This document shows positions 1 to 8,150 of a stretch of 64,000 bases of DNA, piece by piece (the stretch's first letter is position 1; each line of letters opens with the position of its first letter). The position numbers and the translations under genes were made by a program. Source of the stretch: Candidatus Thiocaldithrix dubininis (GTDB lineage: Bacteria; Pseudomonadota; Gammaproteobacteria; Thiotrichales; Thiotrichaceae); contig CP124755.1 of NCBI GenBank assembly GCA_029972135.1, forward strand, positions 3,037,001-3,101,000. Direction: 5' to 3'. The notes under the pieces are model-generated. The model was not told the origin of the DNA and did not search any database. It saw only the letters and a list, made by a program, of their open reading frames with translations.

Positions 1-929
1 TAGATTTGAATCCCTAAGGTTTGTAATACGGCAGCGCCGCCTTGTGTTAGCAAATCCTCAGCAATGGCAATGCCTAATGCTTCTGGATGATTCAAATCGC
101 CCATTTGCTCACAGTAGAACACTTGTGAACCATCTGGATAACCAATTAAACCGCGCATGCGTAATTCATTGCCTTGAATTTCTGCAAAACCCGCAACTGG
201 AATCTGACAACCACCATTGAGACGCTGATTCATGGCCCTTTCGGCACGTACACAAAGCTGGGTAGCTTCATGGGATAAGGGCGCTAATAAGTTTTCAATC
301 CGCGCGTCATGCTGACGGCATTCAATCCCAATCGCACCTTGCCCAATAGCGGGTAAGCTTTGCTCAGTACTTAAATAAGCGGTAATGCGTGCTTGAAAAT
401 TTAGGCGGATTAAGCCAGCCGCCGCCAAAATAATCGCGTCATAATCGCCATTATCTAATTTAGCCAGCCGGGTATTCACATTGCCGCGCAAATCACGAAT
501 TTGCAGGTGTGGGTATTTCGCGCGAATTTGGGTTTGGCGACGTAAACTAGACGTGCCGACAATTGCGCCTTCGGGTAATTCGTCTAAGGTTTGATAGCGA
601 TTAGAAACAAAGGCATCGCGTGGATCTTCACGTTGCAATACCACCGGCAAATGCAAACCTTCTGGAAATTCCATCGGTACATCTTTCATAGAGTGCACAG
701 CAATATCAGCCGTACCTTCTAACATACCAACTTCTAGCTCTTTGACAAATAAACCTTTACCACCAATTTTAGATAACGGGCTATCTAAGATTTTATCGCC
801 GCGTGTGACCATACCTACCATTTCGACTTGTAAGTCTGGATAAAGCGCTTGTAAACGGCTTGCGACGTGCTCAGCTTGCCACATAGCGAGCGGACTGGTG
901 CGGGTTGCGATGCGTAACAGCTTGGTCAT
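1..929 (-). CDS. hemC: Porphobilinogen deaminase (hydroxymethylbilane synthase), 3' end at window edge
   Basis: HemC joins four porphobilinogen units into hydroxymethylbilane in cytosolic tetrapyrrole (heme/siroheme) synthesis. The protein starts [20 protein letters not shown] and carries the family motif [10 protein letters not shown], whose Cys at about residue 241 anchors the dipyrromethane cofactor. Other hallmarks are HSMKDVP and GTSSLRRQ. About 309 codons are visible, close to the usual 310, and the last two bases of the window could begin the stop codon, so the gene is nearly or fully complete. It is separated from the upstream stress gene by a terminator. Identification is certain; only the exact C-terminus is unseen. 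Confidence 0.96.
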   Translation of the reverse strand, partial: MTKLLRIATRTSPLAMWQAEHVASRLQALYPDLQVEMVGMVTRGDKILDSPLSKIGGKGLFVKELEVGMLEGTADIAVHSMKDVPMEFPEGLHLPVVLQREDPRDAFVSNRYQTLDELPEGAIVGTSSLRRQTQIRAKYPHLQIRDLRGNVNTRLAKLDNGDYDAIILAAAGLIRLNFQARITAYLSTEQSLPAIGQGAIGIECRQHDARIENLLAPLSHEATQLCVRAERAMNQRLNGGCQIPVAGFAEIQGNELRMRGLIGYPDGSQVFYCEQMGDLNHPEALGIAIAEDLLTQGGAAVLQTLGIQI

Positions 930-1027
930 AGGGTATATTTTGCCAGCATTGAAATAGCTCGCACTTTACGGCAAAGCGTCCTTAAGTGCTAGTCAACCAC
1001 AAGAATGTTAAAGACTTAGTAAGCTTG

Positions 1028-1059
1028 AAAAAGGCGCCTATCTGATGAGTGATAGACGC
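1028..1059 (-). terminator. Rho-independent terminator after the universal stress gene
   Basis: On the minus strand GCGTCTATC and GATAGGCGC form a 9-bp stem with one mismatch and an 8-nt loop, followed by C and five T. It lies just downstream of the stress protein stop codon at 1076 and is preceded by the 18-bp motif at 1055-1072 that also occurs after dctM. Confidence 0.75.
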
Positions 1060-1072
1060 AAACCACACAAAC
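1055..1072 (-). repeat. 18-bp motif repeated after two neighbouring stop codons, copy 1
   Basis: GACGCAAACCACACAAAC on the plus strand is repeated exactly at 1660-1677. Each copy starts a few bases after the TAA of a minus-strand gene and runs into the first arm of a terminator hairpin. Confidence 0.8.
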
Positions 1073-1075
1073 CGA

Positions 1076-1594
1076 TTAATGATCAAGTAATGAATGTGGG
1101 TGATGAAGATTTGGAATTAACATAACCGGAATTTTGCTGTGCTGAGTAACCGTACGAGCGGTTGAACCCAACATAATGGAGCCGTTATGGACTTTGGTAT
1201 GCGTGCCCATCAGAATTAAATCAACATTATGCGTTTCAGCATATTGTTTAATGACATCGGCTGGATTGCCTGCGCTCACCGCAATTTTTTCGATTAAGCC
1301 ATCTTGTGCATCGCAAATATCATCTTCTTCTGCGCAATAATTACGTAAGCGCTCACGCATGGTTTCAATGACTTGCTCCATGCTTTCGTTTTCAATAGTT
1401 TCGATGTTTTTATCGGGCATATATAAGGACAAAACTGCCTCACCTGTTGTACCAATCGGTGCAACCGCATGCAGCATAATGATTTTGGCTTTATGAATAC
1501 GCGCCAGATTAATCGCTTGGCGAAACACAGGGCGCATATAATCACCCAAATTAGTGGTATAGAGTATTGTTTTAAAAGGTCTTACTTCTGGCAT
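1076..1594 (-). CDS. Universal stress protein, UspA family
   Basis: Single-domain UspA-fold protein of 172 residues, a cytosolic nucleotide-binding stress factor by family. The beginning FKTILYTTNLGD and the C-terminal DLILMGTHTK...GSIMLGSTARTV...IPVMLIP match the Usp fold. In the ATP-binding motif G-x2-G-x9-G-S the first Gly (130), the late Gly (143) and Ser (144) are present, but the second Gly is Thr133, so ATP binding is uncertain. It lies downstream of dctM on the same strand; Usp genes often accompany TRAP transporter operons. A terminator hairpin separates the two, so read-through or an own promoter would be needed. Confidence 0.88.
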   Translation of the reverse strand: MPEVRPFKTILYTTNLGDYMRPVFRQAINLARIHKAKIIMLHAVAPIGTTGEAVLSLYMPDKNIETIENESMEQVIETMRERLRNYCAEEDDICDAQDGLIEKIAVSAGNPADVIKQYAETHNVDLILMGTHTKVHNGSIMLGSTARTVTQHSKIPVMLIPNLHHPHSLLDH

Positions 1595-1621
1595 AACTGT
1601 TTATTTTCACCCCTCATTTTA

Positions 1622-1664
1622 TAATAAAAGGCGTCCGTCCCTGCTCAAGTTAGGTAACGGACGC
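1622..1664 (-). terminator. Terminator after dctM
   Basis: On the minus strand GCGTCCGT (1664-1657) pairs perfectly with ACGGACGC (1638-1631), followed by CTTTTATTAT. It closes the dctPQM unit before the universal stress gene. Confidence 0.75.
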
Positions 1665-1677
1665 AAACCACACAAAC
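1660..1677 (-). repeat. 18-bp motif repeated after stop codons, copy 2
   Basis: Exact copy of the motif at 1055-1072, starting immediately after the dctM stop codon and overlapping the first terminator arm. Confidence 0.8.
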
Positions 1678-1678
1678 T

Positions 1679-2965
1679 TTAATTCACCATACCTAATAGA
1701 CGTGGTAGCCATAGACTTAAATCAGGAACATAAGTCACTAGGCCTAAGAAAACTAACATGGTGAGTAACCAAGGCCATACCGCAATAGTCAGTTCTGTAA
1801 TGCCCATTTTGGTAATGCCGGAGGCTACATAGAGATTGAGGCCAACTGGCGGATGACACATGCCTACTTCCATATTCACCACCATTAAGATGCCGAAATG
1901 AATAGGGTCAATGCCTAATTTAATCGCCATTGGGAACAGAATAGGCGCAAAGATCAGAGTAATACTGGAAGGCTCCATGAAATTACCTGCTAGCAATAGT
2001 AAAACGTTAACCGCTAGCAAAAAGACAATCGGACCTAAACCTTGTGAGAGCATCCACTCCGCCAAATTTTGCGGAATGTTTTCATTGGTCATAATGAACG
2101 AGAACATAACCGCGTTGGTGATAATGTATAGCAACATAGCGGACATACTGGCAGAGTTGAGCAACACCTTCGGTACATCTTTCAAGCTCATGTCTTTGTA
2201 GACATAAACGGCAACCACAAAGGCATATACCGCACTCATAGCTGCTGCTTCAGTTGGCGTAAACAAACCGCTATAAATACCGCCCATTACCACCACAATT
2301 AGCAATAAGCCCCAAATAGACTCGCGTAAGGCTTTAATACGTTGGGCAGTAGTGGCTTTAGGTTGACGCGGATAGTTGAATTTCCGTGCCCGATACCATG
2401 TGGTAAGACCTAAAAACGCCGCTAGCATAAAGCCGGGCACAACACCCGCCATAAAGAGCGCACCTACTGAGGAGTTAGTCGCTACTGCGTACATTACCAT
2501 GACGATAGACGGTGGGATCAAGATACCTAATGCGCCAGACGTGGTAATAACCCCAGCGCCGAATTGCTTAGGGAAGCCAGCCTTGACCATTGCGGGCAAT
2601 AGGATTGAGCCAATCGCCACCACTGTAGCAGGGCTTGAACCGGATACGGCTGCAAATAAAGCACAAGCTAATACGCCCGCTAACCCTAAACCGCCGTACC
2701 AATGTCCGACCATCGAGGTGGCAAAGTTAATCATGCGCTTGGCGACCCCCCCATGCGTGAGGAAGTTACCCGCTAAGATAAAGAAGGGAATCGCCATGAT
2801 TTCAAACTTCTCAATCCCCGTGAACAGCTTTAAAGCCACTGCCTCAATCGGTACGGAAGTCATGGTAAACAGGAAGGTTAATACGGTTAAGCCGAGTGCA
2901 ATCGAAATCGGCATACCCGTCAGCATTAAAATCAACAATAACGTGAATATGACGAGTGCGCTCAT
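1679..2965 (-). CDS. dctM: TRAP transporter large permease (DctM)
   Basis: DctM-family integral membrane subunit of 428 residues that forms the transport path of a tripartite ATP-independent periplasmic importer. The sequence is almost wholly hydrophobic, with about a dozen membrane segments, and has family motifs such as MTGMPISIALG, GALGILIPPSIVMVMYA and the C-terminal HFGILMVVNMEVGMCHPPVGLNLYV. It overlaps the upstream dctQ by four bases (ATGA), a sign of translational coupling. With DctP and DctQ it should import C4-dicarboxylates (succinate, malate, fumarate) using the sodium gradient; the exact substrate cannot be read from sequence. Confidence 0.95.
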   Translation of the reverse strand: MSALVIFTLLLILMLTGMPISIALGLTVLTFLFTMTSVPIEAVALKLFTGIEKFEIMAIPFFILAGNFLTHGGVAKRMINFATSMVGHWYGGLGLAGVLACALFAAVSGSSPATVVAIGSILLPAMVKAGFPKQFGAGVITTSGALGILIPPSIVMVMYAVATNSSVGALFMAGVVPGFMLAAFLGLTTWYRARKFNYPRQPKATTAQRIKALRESIWGLLLIVVVMGGIYSGLFTPTEAAAMSAVYAFVVAVYVYKDMSLKDVPKVLLNSASMSAMLLYIITNAVMFSFIMTNENIPQNLAEWMLSQGLGPIVFLLAVNVLLLLAGNFMEPSSITLIFAPILFPMAIKLGIDPIHFGILMVVNMEVGMCHPPVGLNLYVASGITKMGITELTIAVWPWLLTMLVFLGLVTYVPDLSLWLPRLLGMVN

Positions 2966-3591
2966 GGCTTATGCTCCACAACAGGTAAGTGCTCAGCGGC
3001 ATCTTCTAAGCCGTCTACATGACCGTGATCATGATGCGGTAAGTCGCCTGTACGAATGTAATGCACTAAAACTTGTATAAACCGGAAACACATTAAGCTT
3101 GAACCCAGTGGCACAGCCAGATACACAATCCACGTTGGCCACTCTAAATCCGGTGTAGTTGGACCTTCAAAGTGTTCGCCAACATCCATGCCCAAGGAAT
3201 GCAATAAGGCATACGCCATACCGTTTTCCCAGACCATACTTGCACCTAATGCCGCCACAATACCCGTAAATAAAATACCCGCTGACAAAGCCACAATCGT
3301 CATAATACGTCGATTTTGGGGTGATAACTTGTTAACCAAGACATCAACACCGACGTGAATCCCCTGACGCACCCCATAAGCTGCGCCAAATTTAGCCATC
3401 CACACGAATAAAATAATGCAAAGCTCTTGTGCCCACCCAAAATTTAACTTGAGTAGCGCGTCTTGAAAGCTACCTAAAGGTAAGCCTGATAGATAACGGT
3501 GGACAACGGCCACAAAAATGATTGTGGTTGCCGCACCAATTAAAAACGTAATGAAAATTTCTTCAAGGCGATCTAGCCATTTCATACACAC
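2962..3591 (-). CDS. dctQ: TRAP transporter small permease (DctQ)
   Basis: Four-helix inner-membrane subunit of 209 residues that partners DctM. It starts MCMKWLDRLEEIFITFLIG and has typical features including FGWAQELCIILFVWMAKFGAAYGVRQGIHVGVDVL. A His-rich tail (HHDHGHVDG) extends beyond the last membrane segment. It lies between dctP and dctM; the gap to dctP holds a strong hairpin, and it overlaps dctM by four bases. Confidence 0.94.
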   Translation of the reverse strand: MCMKWLDRLEEIFITFLIGAATTIIFVAVVHRYLSGLPLGSFQDALLKLNFGWAQELCIILFVWMAKFGAAYGVRQGIHVGVDVLVNKLSPQNRRIMTIVALSAGILFTGIVAALGASMVWENGMAYALLHSLGMDVGEHFEGPTTPDLEWPTWIVYLAVPLGSSLMCFRFIQVLVHYIRTGDLPHHDHGHVDGLEDAAEHLPVVEHKP

Positions 3592-3613
3592 CTCCCATAT
3601 GCGCAGTTTTATG

Positions 3614-3640
3614 AGTCTCTCTATGTTGAATAGAGAGACT
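3614..3640 (-). promoter_or_regulatory. Intercistronic hairpin between dctP and dctQ
   Basis: AGTCTCTCTAT (3614-3624) and ATAGAGAGACT (3630-3640) form a perfect 11-bp stem with a 5-nt loop, without a following U tract on the minus strand. Such hairpins usually act as 3' mRNA stabilisers or attenuators, allowing the binding protein to be made in excess over its permease. Function is inferred. Confidence 0.65.
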
Positions 3641-3666
3641 TAATTGTCACCCGGTGAGGCAGAGAA

Positions 3667-4815
3667 TTACTTTGCTTTTTCCTCTTTAGCTTCAGCTTTC
3701 TCTTCTTTTGCATCCGCCTTGGCTTCTTTAGCTTCAGCTTTTTCTTCCTTAGCATCCGCCTTGGCTTCTTTAGCTTCAGCTTTCTCTTCCTTAGCATCCG
3801 CCTTGGCTTCTTCTTTCGGTACAGAGGCTGTTGCTTTCTTAATAGATTCGATCAAGTCTTTACCAATCCGATCTGCCATTTCTTCATGCACTGGCATTAA
3901 CGCTGCTTTTAAAGCCGTCGTTTCGTCAGCCGTAGGCGTATAGATTTCAGTTTTACCAGATGCTTTAATCGCTTCTAAGGCTTTATCATTTTCTTCTTTA
4001 GCGATTTTGTTAGCATATTCAGTTGATTCGGTCATAGCTTCATCTAAACCTTTGCGTACATCTTCTGGCAATTTATCCCAGAATGCTTTGTTCGCAATAA
4101 CCGCATAACCTAAATAACCATGGTTGGTTACTGTGGCATGTTTTTGCACTTCATGCATTTTTTGGGTGTACATGTTAGACGGTGGATTTTCCGTACCATC
4201 TACAACCCCAGTTTGCAGCGCTTGATAGGTTTCAGAGAACGGTAATACTTGTGGGTTCGCGCCTAATGCACGCATTTCAGCTTCTAATACTTTAGAAGAC
4301 TGAATCCGCATTTTTAAGCCTTTGTAATCCGCAACCGCTTTCAGTGGCTTATTGGCACTCATGACTTTAAAGCCGTTATCCCAGTACGCTAAACCTTTAA
4401 TACCTTTTGGTTCTAATTTAGCTAATAAGTCTTTACCCACTTGACCTTGTGTAACAGTATGTAATGCAGCATAACTGTCGAAGATATAAGGTAAGTCAAA
4501 CGCTTCAAAGTCTTTTACACCCAATGGACCAAACTTAGCTAAAGACGGTGCTAACATTTGTACCGCCCCCATTTGCAGGGCTTCCATTTCTTCCTTGTCT
4601 TTATACAAGGTACTGTTGGGGTAAACTTCGACTTTAACCGCGCCTTTAGTTTTCTCTTCCGCTAACGTTTTGAATTTCTCAGCCGCCTTGCCTTTTGGAG
4701 TGTCTGGTGCGACCACGTGGCTAAATTTAATCACGATGGGATCAGCAGCATAGGCATATAGACTGGATAAGCCCAATAAAACCGCAGTCGATAAGCTAAC
4801 TAATGTCTTTTTCAT
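3667..4815 (-). CDS. dctP: TRAP dicarboxylate-binding protein (DctP) with Lys/Glu/Ala repeat tail
   Basis: Periplasmic solute-binding subunit of a TRAP importer. The start chosen at 4815 gives MKKTLVSLS and a signal peptide ending about AYA-ADP; GGAGAGAGAG directly upstream is a good ribosome site, so the in-frame ATG at 4827 lies in the leader. DctP features include VIKFSHVVAPDTPKGKAAE, LKMRIQSS (the carboxylate-binding Arg) and FSETYQALQTGVVDGTENP. Unusually, after the normal end near residue 335 there is a tail of about 45 residues made of three copies of the 14-mer KADAKEEKAEAKEA. It is first in dctPQM and has a sigma-54-like promoter. Confidence 0.94.
   Translation of the reverse strand: MKKTLVSLSTAVLLGLSSLYAYAADPIVIKFSHVVAPDTPKGKAAEKFKTLAEEKTKGAVKVEVYPNSTLYKDKEEMEALQMGAVQMLAPSLAKFGPLGVKDFEAFDLPYIFDSYAALHTVTQGQVGKDLLAKLEPKGIKGLAYWDNGFKVMSANKPLKAVADYKGLKMRIQSSKVLEAEMRALGANPQVLPFSETYQALQTGVVDGTENPPSNMYTQKMHEVQKHATVTNHGYLGYAVIANKAFWDKLPEDVRKGLDEAMTESTEYANKIAKEENDKALEAIKASGKTEIYTPTADETTALKAALMPVHEEMADRIGKDLIESIKKATASVPKEEAKADAKEEKAEAKEAKADAKEEKAEAKEAKADAKEEKAEAKEEKAK
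3684..3809 (-). repeat. Three tandem 42-bp repeats inside dctP
   Basis: The unit beginning CTTTAGCTTCAGCTT starts at 3684, 3726 and 3768, an exact 42-bp period, and encodes the 14-residue Lys/Ala/Glu unit of the DctP tail. Differences are few and mostly silent (ctcttc/tcttcc), so copy number may vary between strains. Confidence 0.88.
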
Positions 4816-4861
4816 CTCTCTCTCCAATAAGCAATGTGTGGATTAATCACAGAGTTTCTAT

Positions 4862-4877
4862 TGGAAAAAACGTGCCA
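4862..4877 (-). promoter_or_regulatory. Sigma-54 (-24/-12) promoter for dctPQM
   Basis: The minus strand reads TGGCACGTTTTTTCCA, matching the sigma-54 consensus TGGCACG-N4-TTGCA at every fixed position except one (CC instead of GC in the -12 element), with correct spacing. The predicted transcript would start about 35 nt before the dctP ATG. Dct systems are classically sigma-54/DctD controlled, which fits; no dctB/dctD gene lies in this window. Confidence 0.7.
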
Positions 4878-4976
4878 ATTGGGGTGTTTTTTGTATTTAA
4901 TTTAATTTAGCTTTTTAAATTAGCTACTTAATTCAAATATTTGGCAGTGCAACAATTGACAAACGGTTAGGGTTAA

Positions 4977-4992
4977 TGGCGAACTTTCGCCA
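4977..4992. promoter_or_regulatory. 16-bp palindrome, candidate activator site 1
   Basis: TGGCGAACTTTCGCCA is a perfect palindrome of architecture TGGCG-N6-CGCCA in the dctP-maeB divergent region, about 130 bp upstream of the predicted dctP transcription start. It pairs with a second site whose centre is 33 bp away. Confidence 0.65.
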
Positions 4993-5009
4993 GATGAACG
5001 TCGAAAGTA

Positions 5010-5025
5010 TGGCGGAAATCCGCCA
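5010..5025. promoter_or_regulatory. 16-bp palindrome, candidate activator site 2
   Basis: TGGCGGAAATCCGCCA has the same TGGCG-N6-CGCCA form as site 1, three helical turns away. It also lies immediately upstream of the likely maeB promoter, so one regulator may serve both genes. The identity of the regulator is not shown by the sequence. Confidence 0.65.
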
Positions 5026-5050
5026 CTTTTCTTTAGTAGTCTATTCCTGC

Positions 5051-5056
5051 TATAAC
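5051..5056 (+). promoter_or_regulatory. Possible -10 box of maeB
   Basis: TATAAC lies 50 bp before the maeB start; the -35 region about 17 bp upstream (TTTCTT) is poor. This would fit an activator-dependent promoter next to palindrome 2. Tentative. Confidence 0.35.
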
Positions 5057-5106
5057 ACCAAGCCTCACAATAGCAATATCACTTTATAGAGAGAGGACGC
5101 AGGCAT

Positions 5107-7380
5107 ATGGCAGATGATTTAAACCAAGCCGCATTGGATTACCATCGTTATCCCAATCCCGGCAAATTAGAAGTGACGCCGACGAAAAATATGGTTAACC
5201 AGCGTGACCTGGCGTTGGCTTATTCACCGGGAGTCGCCGCCGCCAGTATGGCAATTGCCGAAGACCCTAGCAAAGCGGCGGATTACACCACGCGTGGTAA
5301 TTTAGTGGCGGTTATATCCAATGGCACAGCCGTATTAGGCTTAGGTGCAATTGGCGCGCTGGCTTCTAAACCAGTCATGGAAGGTAAAGCGGTCTTATTT
5401 AAAAAATTCGCAGGCGTAAATGCATTCGATATTGAAATGGATACCACCGATGTTGATCGTCTAGTAGACGCGATTAGCCTATTAGAGCCAACCTTTGGCG
5501 GTATTAATCTGGAAGATATTAAAGCGCCGGAATGCTTTGAGGTGGAAAAACGCCTAAAAGCCAAAATGAAAATTCCGGTGTTTCACGACGACCAACACGG
5601 TACTGCAATCTGTGTAGCTGCTGCAATTCGCAATGGTTTACGCGTCGCGGGCAAAAATATTGAAGACGTTAAATTAGTATGTTCCGGAGCGGGCGCAGCC
5701 GCTATTGCTTGTTTAAACCTATTAGTCGAAATGGGGTTAAAGAAGGAAAATATTACGGTTAACGACCGCTTTGGCATTATTTACAAAGGTCGAGTAGAGG
5801 AAATGAATCCCTATAACTCGGCTTATGCCATTGATACCGAAGCACGTAGCCTAGACGATGTAATGGACGGCGTGGATATTTTCTTAGGCTTATCCGCTCC
5901 TCGCGTGCTAAAGCAAGACCATGTTAGACGGATGGCGGAAAACCCACTGATTCTAGCCTTAGCCAATCCAGAACCGGAAATTCGCCCTGAGTTGGTATAT
6001 GAAGTACGGCAAGATGCGATTATGGCAACGGGACGTAGTGATTATCCCAATCAAGTTAATAATGTCTTATGCTTCCCTTTTCTATTTCGGGGTGCATTAG
6101 ATGTGGGTGCGACCGAAATTAACGAAGCCATGAAAATTGCGGTAGTTGAAGCGATTGGCGATTTAGCCATGCGTGAAGCTTCAGATGTGGTGGTATCGGC
6201 TTATGGTGGTGCAGAATTCCATTTTGGGCGCGAATATTTAATCCCTAAACCGTTTGATCCACGCTTAATGACCATTATTCCACCGCGTGTGGCTAAAGCC
6301 GCAATGGATAGCGGGGTGGCAACCCGTCCGATTCAAGATTGGGAAGCCTATGAACGGCAATTAGAAAGCTTTGTTTTCCGTTCAGGTATGACCATGAAGC
6401 CAGTATTTGATCTGGCGAAAACCAATCCACAACGTATTGTATTTGCGGAAGGCGAATCACAACGCGTGATCAATGCCGTACAAATTTTGGTAGATGACGG
6501 CATTTGTCGCCCGATATTATTAGGCGATCCGGCAAATATTCAACGTAATATTGATAGCTATGGTTTACGTTTACGGGTGGGCGAGCATATCCAAGTAATA
6601 GACCCTCGTAATAATCCCAACTATCAAAAACACGTTGATGAATATTACCAAGTTATGTGTCGCAAGGGCGTAACGCCAGCTTATGCGCGTCGTATGATTA
6701 CATCACGCACCACGCAATTAGCCGCAACGATGGTGCGTTGTGGTGATGCAGATGCCATGATTTGTGGGGTTGAAGGCAACTTTATTTCCCACCTGCATTA
6801 TGTGCGGGATTTGATTGGGGCACGTCCGGGCTTAATTGATTTAGCCGCTGTTACTATGCTGATTCTGAAAAAAGGCACGTACTTCTTAACCGATACGCAT
6901 GTGGGAATAGACCCTAGCCCTGAACAATTAGCCAGTAATGCCGTCTTAACCGCTAATATGATTAAACGCTTCGGCATGGAACCCAAAGTAGCCTTATTAT
7001 CGCATTCTAATTTTGGTAGTCGTATGACACCTCATTCCGAGAAAATGCGGCAAACCCTACAATTATTGCGCGAACAACAACCAGATTTATTAGTCGAAGG
7101 CGAAATGCATGCCGATGCAGCACTTTCGCAAGAAATTCGGGATCGTTTATTTAAAAGTTCAGCCTTTGAAGGTGAAGCCAATATTCTAGTTTGTCCGAAC
7201 TTAGACTCAGCGAATATTGCCTATAATATGACCAAAATGTTGGCGGACGGTCTGCCGGTTGGCCCGATTTTGGTAGGCACTAACTACCCTGCACATATTT
7301 TAACCGAAAGTACCACGGTACGCGGCATTGTGAATATGGCAGCATTCGCCAGTGTAGAAGCAATGGCACGTAAGAGTTAA
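5107..7380 (+). CDS. maeB: NADP-type malic enzyme with phosphotransacetylase-like C-terminal domain
   Basis: Converts malate to pyruvate and CO2 with NAD(P)+ reduction, feeding C4 acids into acetyl-CoA and gluconeogenesis. Residues 1-430 are the malic enzyme part: AYSPGVA, the catalytic region GKAVLFKKFAGVNAFDIE, the metal-site motif PVFHDDQHGTA and the nucleotide fold VCSGAGAAAIAC. Residues from about 430 to 757 are a PTA-like domain of the MaeB class, which usually is regulatory and binds acetyl-CoA rather than catalysing acetyl transfer. Length 757 is normal for the hybrid family. GAGAGGA precedes the ATG. Divergence from dctPQM makes an uptake-plus-catabolism unit. Confidence 0.96.
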   Translation: MADDLNQAALDYHRYPNPGKLEVTPTKNMVNQRDLALAYSPGVAAASMAIAEDPSKAADYTTRGNLVAVISNGTAVLGLGAIGALASKPVMEGKAVLFKKFAGVNAFDIEMDTTDVDRLVDAISLLEPTFGGINLEDIKAPECFEVEKRLKAKMKIPVFHDDQHGTAICVAAAIRNGLRVAGKNIEDVKLVCSGAGAAAIACLNLLVEMGLKKENITVNDRFGIIYKGRVEEMNPYNSAYAIDTEARSLDDVMDGVDIFLGLSAPRVLKQDHVRRMAENPLILALANPEPEIRPELVYEVRQDAIMATGRSDYPNQVNNVLCFPFLFRGALDVGATEINEAMKIAVVEAIGDLAMREASDVVVSAYGGAEFHFGREYLIPKPFDPRLMTIIPPRVAKAAMDSGVATRPIQDWEAYERQLESFVFRSGMTMKPVFDLAKTNPQRIVFAEGESQRVINAVQILVDDGICRPILLGDPANIQRNIDSYGLRLRVGEHIQVIDPRNNPNYQKHVDEYYQVMCRKGVTPAYARRMITSRTTQLAATMVRCGDADAMICGVEGNFISHLHYVRDLIGARPGLIDLAAVTMLILKKGTYFLTDTHVGIDPSPEQLASNAVLTANMIKRFGMEPKVALLSHSNFGSRMTPHSEKMRQTLQLLREQQPDLLVEGEMHADAALSQEIRDRLFKSSAFEGEANILVCPNLDSANIAYNMTKMLADGLPVGPILVGTNYPAHILTESTTVRGIVNMAAFASVEAMARKS

Positions 7381-7398
7381 CACGGATAATTGCTTTTC

Positions 7399-7426
7399 AG
7401 AGGCGGTTTGGTTGCCCGCCGCCTCT
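7399..7426. terminator. Hairpin between convergent maeB and the next gene
   Basis: AGAGGCGG (7399-7406) pairs with CCGCCTCT (7419-7426). No clear U run follows on either strand, so termination may be weak or factor-assisted. Confidence 0.4.
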
Positions 7427-7440
7427 GTTACCGCTAAAGC

Positions 7441-7986
7441 TTAGCCCGCTAGTAAGGCTTTTTTGAGACTGGCTTGTACAGGACTTTTCCCTAACCAAAT
7501 ACCGAAAAACGCTTGCTTAAACTCCGCGCCTTCAATAGTGGTTAATACGCTGCCATTTTTTAGTATGTGGATTACATCGCCATCTGTTATGAAATCATAT
7601 ACATCGCCTTTATGTATTTTTTGTTTAAAGGCAGCGATGAGTTGCTCTATTTGACTTTTAAGAGCGGGCAAATCAGTGGATGATTTTTTGAACCCCTCTC
7701 TTACAGCTTCTGCCATATTTTCGCTAGTAATCATGGCAGACGTAATTTCAATGCGTAGAGCCATTGGATCGTCTGAATTGAGAATGGTGCTAGAATTATT
7801 GTTTTTTTCAGTTAAATACAGCCCTGCTGTATAAAGTGCGAACACTGCCTTAGTCCGAACGCCTTTGCCATTAAGTACTAATTTTTGTCCGCTGAATAGC
7901 TGCTCATTTGGAAAATAATCAGCCGAATTCACAACCAGTGGGATAAATAGTATAAATATTAACCACCACCTAGAAAAGAGACGCAT
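7441..7986 (-). CDS. Chalcone isomerase-like secreted protein
   Basis: Secreted 181-residue protein with a signal peptide (MRLFSRWWLIFILFIPLVVNSA-DYF). The body, with LNGKGVRTKAVFALYTAGLYLTE, ALRIEITSAMITSENMAEAVREGF, KGDVYDFITDG and AFFGIWLGKSPVQASLKKALL, matches the bacterial chalcone isomerase-like family, whose biochemical role is unknown; it should not be read as a flavonoid enzyme. It is monocistronic, convergent to maeB and divergent from bioD. TACTCC before the start (GGAGTA on the coding strand) is a good ribosome site. Confidence 0.8.
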   Translation of the reverse strand: MRLFSRWWLIFILFIPLVVNSADYFPNEQLFSGQKLVLNGKGVRTKAVFALYTAGLYLTEKNNNSSTILNSDDPMALRIEITSAMITSENMAEAVREGFKKSSTDLPALKSQIEQLIAAFKQKIHKGDVYDFITDGDVIHILKNGSVLTTIEGAEFKQAFFGIWLGKSPVQASLKKALLAG

Positions 7987-8150
7987 ATTACTCCTCCGAA
8001 TAATGGGATCTGCTTATCTATAGCACAGAAAAAACCCTTAATAAATAAGGTAATTTTTATATATTACGTTAGCAATTATGGATTATTTTAAAATTGAATA
8101 AAAAATACCGTTCATTTTTTATTCAGCTTATTTAATAAACAGGGTAACAT

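Noticed and set aside
3684..3809. Regular short repeats that might be a CRISPR array
   Set aside because: Period is 42 bp without unique spacers and it codes in frame for the DctP tail.
3644..3943. Long plus-strand frame opposite the dctP tail, rich in Ser/Ala/Leu
   Set aside because: It is the complement of the 42-bp repeats and of dctP; no ribosome site or independent signal.
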